From positions 166,652 to 230,651 of the forward strand of contig NZ_JAANIH010000004.1 of the NCBI RefSeq assembly GCF_014529705.1: 64,000 nucleotides of DNA. The letters run 5' to 3'. The DNA is from Bradyrhizobium campsiandrae (GTDB lineage: Bacteria; Pseudomonadota; Alphaproteobacteria; Rhizobiales; Xanthobacteraceae). Position numbers and translations under genes: made by a program. Positions 62,020 to 64,000 of this stretch are shown here, piece by piece. How positions within the stretch are numbered: position 1 is the first letter of the stretch; each line of letters starts with the position of its first letter. Below the pieces are notes generated by a model. It saw nothing but the letters and a program-made list of their open reading frames with translations, ran no database searches and was not told where the DNA came from.

Positions 62020-62388
62020 GATGGATGAACCTGAGAAGACGGAATGTTTGCAGGACTATGCGGGGCTGTCGCTGCACAAACGGTTAAACCGGGCACGCGG
62101 GCGCTTCGTTAAATCCGCGACAATTCCGCGATGAGCATTGTTCCGAATGCATACTTTGCAGCGGAAACGGCGCAAAAATGCTGCTTTTTCAGGCGTCTAG
62201 GAGCGGATTTGCGTTAAGGAAGCTTTTACCATTCGCCCAATCCGTCGATCATTCGGAGGAGGCTGGCGACACACAGGACCGGGGAACTCCGCTGCGGAAG
62301 CCCGCGCTGGTTTGTTGACGAGACCTAATCATTTGTACATTGGTACAAATGAACCCGGCGGACCCGAATGTCCGCCTTGGAGGAAACC
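62020..62388. promoter_or_regulatory. Divergent region with palindromic operator
   Basis: 369 bases between the divergent HerA-like and dioxygenase-like genes. It holds a perfect inverted repeat (62329-62352) and a possible -35 (TTGACG at 62315). A -10-like TACATT overlaps the palindrome at 62336 at a slightly short 15-base spacing. Nothing else was recognised. Confidence 0.45.
62329..62352. promoter_or_regulatory. Perfect 10-bp-arm palindrome (operator) before dioxygenase gene
   Basis: TCATTTGTAC and GTACAAATGA are perfect reverse complements around ATTG. The element ends 36 bases before the ATG. The TTGTAC-type half site fits a GntR-family (FadR/FCD) or related regulator. No regulator gene of that type is adjacent, so it probably acts in trans. 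Confidence 0.5.
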
Positions 62389-63354
62389 ATGCAGCCTGAA
62401 CCCATCCTCGATCTTGCTCATCTCGGCCACATGGAGCTGCTGACGCCGAAGCCCGACGAGAGCCTTAAGTTCTTCGTCGATGTCATGGGCATGACGGTGA
62501 GCGGGCAGAAGGGCGAGTCGGTCTATTTGCGCGGCTGGGACGATTACGAGCGCTATTCGCTCAAGCTGACGGCATCCAACACCTCGGGCATGGAGCATAT
62601 GGCGCTGCGCGCACGCAGCCAGCAGGCGCTGGAGCGCCGCGTCGCCGCGCTGAAGGGCTCGGGGTTCGACATCGGCTGGATCGACGGCGACATGGGGCAG
62701 GGGCCGACGTTCCGCTGCCGCGATCCCGACGGCCACATCGTCGAGCTCTATTACGAGACCGAATGGTATCAGGCGCCGCCGGAGCTAAAGCCTGCACTCA
62801 AGAACCAGGCGCAGCGCTTTCCGGCGCGCGGCGTCAACGTTCGACGCCTCGACCATCTCAATTGCCTCGCCGTCGACATCAAGGCCAACCGCGAGTTCTT
62901 CGAGACCTATCTCGGCTGCCGCCTCACCGAGCAGATCGTGCTCAATGACGGCAGGGAAGCGGCGATGTGGCTGACCATGTCGAACAAGAGCTACGATTTC
63001 GCCTATTCGCTCGATCATTCCGGCGTGCCCGGCCGCTTCCACCACGTCACCTATGCGCTCGACAGCCGCGAGGAGATCCTGCGTGCCGCCGACATCTTCC
63101 TGGAAAACGGGGTGCACATCGAGACCGGGCCGCACAAGCACGCGATCCAGCAGACTTTCTTCCTCTATGTCTACGAGCCCGGCGGCAACCGCGTCGAAGT
63201 CGCCAATGCCGGCGCGCGCCTCATCCTCGCGCCGGACTGGAAGCCGATCGTATGGACCGAGGAAGAACGCAAGAAGGGTCAGGCCTGGGGATTGAAGACC
63301 ATCGAGTCCTTCCACACCCACGGCACGCCGCCGGTGGACGTCAAGCACGGATGA
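62389..63354 (+). CDS. Extradiol (catechol 2,3-dioxygenase-like) dioxygenase
   Basis: 321 residues, two tandem vicinal-oxygen-chelate domains. The metal ligands are in the second domain: H in VRRLDHLNCLAVD, H in RFHHVTYALDS and E in GGNRVEVANAG, as in C23O-type enzymes. The N-terminal domain has HLGHMELLTPKPDESLKF. The start at 62389 is chosen since GGAGG lies six bases ahead; an in-frame start 21 bases earlier is weaker. It would ring-cleave catechol-like substrates (type unknown) under palindrome control. Confidence 0.9.
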   Translation: MQPEPILDLAHLGHMELLTPKPDESLKFFVDVMGMTVSGQKGESVYLRGWDDYERYSLKLTASNTSGMEHMALRARSQQALERRVAALKGSGFDIGWIDGDMGQGPTFRCRDPDGHIVELYYETEWYQAPPELKPALKNQAQRFPARGVNVRRLDHLNCLAVDIKANREFFETYLGCRLTEQIVLNDGREAAMWLTMSNKSYDFAYSLDHSGVPGRFHHVTYALDSREEILRAADIFLENGVHIETGPHKHAIQQTFFLYVYEPGGNRVEVANAGARLILAPDWKPIVWTEEERKKGQAWGLKTIESFHTHGTPPVDVKHG

Positions 63355-63372
63355 GCAGCACCGGTCTCTCCT

Positions 63373-63520
63373 TTCCCTCCCCCCTTGTGGGGAGGGTTAG
63401 GGAGGGGGGCCACACGGGGATTCTATCGATCGCGCAATTGCATTCGCGCTGACGCTAATCATCAGCACCGTTTCCGGGGCCACCCCTCTCCCTGCCCCTC
63501 CCCACAAGGGGGGAGGGAAC
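63373..63520. repeat. Inverted repeat TCCCTCCCCCCTTGTGGGGAGG / CCTCCCCACAAGG...
   Basis: Two facing arms, the first around 63373-63412 and the second around 63478-63518, contain pairs such as CCCTTGTGGGGAGG and CCTCCCCACAAGGG. This is a dispersed intergenic element of Rhizobiales. Between the convergent dioxygenase and cytochrome genes it may act as a terminator. Confidence 0.6.
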
Positions 63521-63563
63521 ATACTTCCGCTGAGGCGGCGGTCGAGACTCATCCTAACAGGCC

Positions 63564-64000
63564 TCAGTGCGCCGACGCCCGCAGCCGCGCGATCGTCTCG
63601 CGCACGCCGGTCCAGGCGGGCTTGTCCGGCGCGAACTGCCGGCGCAGGAAGGTGACCAACGCCTCGACCTGCGCATCGCTCATGCTGTTTTGGAACGCGG
63701 GCATGTAGCCGAGATCGCTCGAGACTGGTTCGGTGATGCCATGCAGGATCACCTGCACGAGATTGTCTGGCGTCGTGCCGTGCAGGTTGCTGTTGAGCGC
63801 GAGCGAGGGGCGGCTGCCGAACAGCGGCAGGCCGCCGACCTCGTGGCAGACGGCGCAGGCGCCCTGATAGAGCCGCGCGCCGGTGGAAGAGGCGACGGTG
63901 ACTTGCGTTGCGCTCTCGAGCTTTGCCGCAAGTGCGGGCGCATCGGCGACGGTGTCGTTGAACGAGCCGAGATACGCCGCCATCGCGCGGATGTCGTGAT
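63564..64000 (-). CDS. Cytochrome c domain protein (5' end cut by window edge)
   Basis: Its C-terminal 145 residues lie in the window; the reading frame stays open through the right edge. One c-type haem site is visible (CAVCHEVGG) with an axial Met candidate in LGYMPAFQNSM. The repeat-like MAAYLGSFNDT before it resembles the linker in multi-haem cytochrome subunits of membrane alcohol/aldehyde or xanthine dehydrogenases, so this is probably the last haem domain of such a subunit. Periplasmic. Partners lie outside the window. Confidence 0.82.
   Translation of the reverse strand, partial: HDIRAMAAYLGSFNDTVADAPALAAKLESATQVTVASSTGARLYQGACAVCHEVGGLPLFGSRPSLALNSNLHGTTPDNLVQVILHGITEPVSSDLGYMPAFQNSMSDAQVEALVTFLRRQFAPDKPAWTGVRETIARLRASAH

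Noticed and set aside
60277..62028. 583-codon plus-strand frame opposite the HerA-like gene
   Set aside because: Mirror of a gene with Walker A and B motifs; no independent signature.
1..64000. tRNA or rRNA genes
   Set aside because: No cloverleaf or rRNA signature was recognised by eye; a covariance-model scan would be needed to be certain.

Overview
The window is a GC-rich chromosomal segment of an alphaproteobacterium, most likely Bradyrhizobium or a close relative in the Nitrobacteraceae. This is inferred from three things: the five-gene operon for the very-long-chain fatty acid of rhizobial lipid A (acpXL, fabZ, fabF2XL, fabF1XL, lpxXL); the dispersed intergenic palindromes, one of which translates as the familiar 'CERSEAIQ' string; and pairs of kup genes and families such as DUF2865 and DUF6894. 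No rRNA, tRNA, CRISPR array, integrase or transposase was recognised. The content looks like core or slowly evolving genome, not a mobile island.

Layout. 1-8.6 kb: a truncated YbdK-like ligase, nhaA, a peroxiredoxin-like gene behind a MOSC/ferredoxin-reductase fusion, an NTF2-like protein, and a run of TerB-like, small membrane, TerC-like and YqhA-like genes. 7.6-14.7 kb: AraC and LysR regulators, two conserved hypotheticals, GST, a ModE-like regulator coupled to a GNAT enzyme, a four-fold-repeat membrane protein and an alpha/beta hydrolase. 14.9-18.4 kb: class II DAHP synthase, dgkA and nadE. 18.5-20.1 kb: two secreted proteins. 20.4-24.4 kb: cysS, a 37-aa membrane peptide, a GNAT enzyme and cimA as overlapping genes, then a VOC protein. 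24.4-30.6 kb: a LOG-family gene, an Atm1-type ABC exporter, psd-pssA (phosphatidylethanolamine synthesis), an RraA-like protein and an SDR. 30.6-41.3 kb: an orphan peptide-binding protein, motA-motB, tandem kup genes, a rhodanese, an aminotransferase and a polyamine-binding protein.

41.5-49.7 kb: a 2097-residue autotransporter, divergent from a membrane-anchored winged-helix/TPR regulator. 49.9-54.2 kb: the lipid A very-long-chain fatty acid operon. 54.4-58.2 kb: small hypotheticals, a ParB-like protein, a Crp/Fnr regulator and a DUF6894 gene beside its probable remnant. 58.2-64 kb: a flavin-reductase-like protein, MgtC/SapB, a carboxymuconolactone-decarboxylase-like enzyme, a HerA-like ATPase, an extradiol-dioxygenase-like protein behind a perfect palindrome, and a truncated cytochrome c.

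The strongest leads are: (a) FabF2XL contains no cysteine at all, so it cannot be a normal ketosynthase and probably acts as a chain-length-factor-like partner of FabF1XL; (b) the autotransporter carries an expanded array of about 13 'STAG' repeats next to a diverged homologous module with only two or three, and its likely regulator faces a tandem 10-bp repeat in the shared promoter; (c) a MOSC-reductase-ferredoxin fusion that may be a self-sufficient molybdoenzyme, with a perfect 11-bp inverted repeat just upstream; (d) a perfect 10-bp-arm operator upstream of the dioxygenase; (e) several genes shorter than 60 codons.
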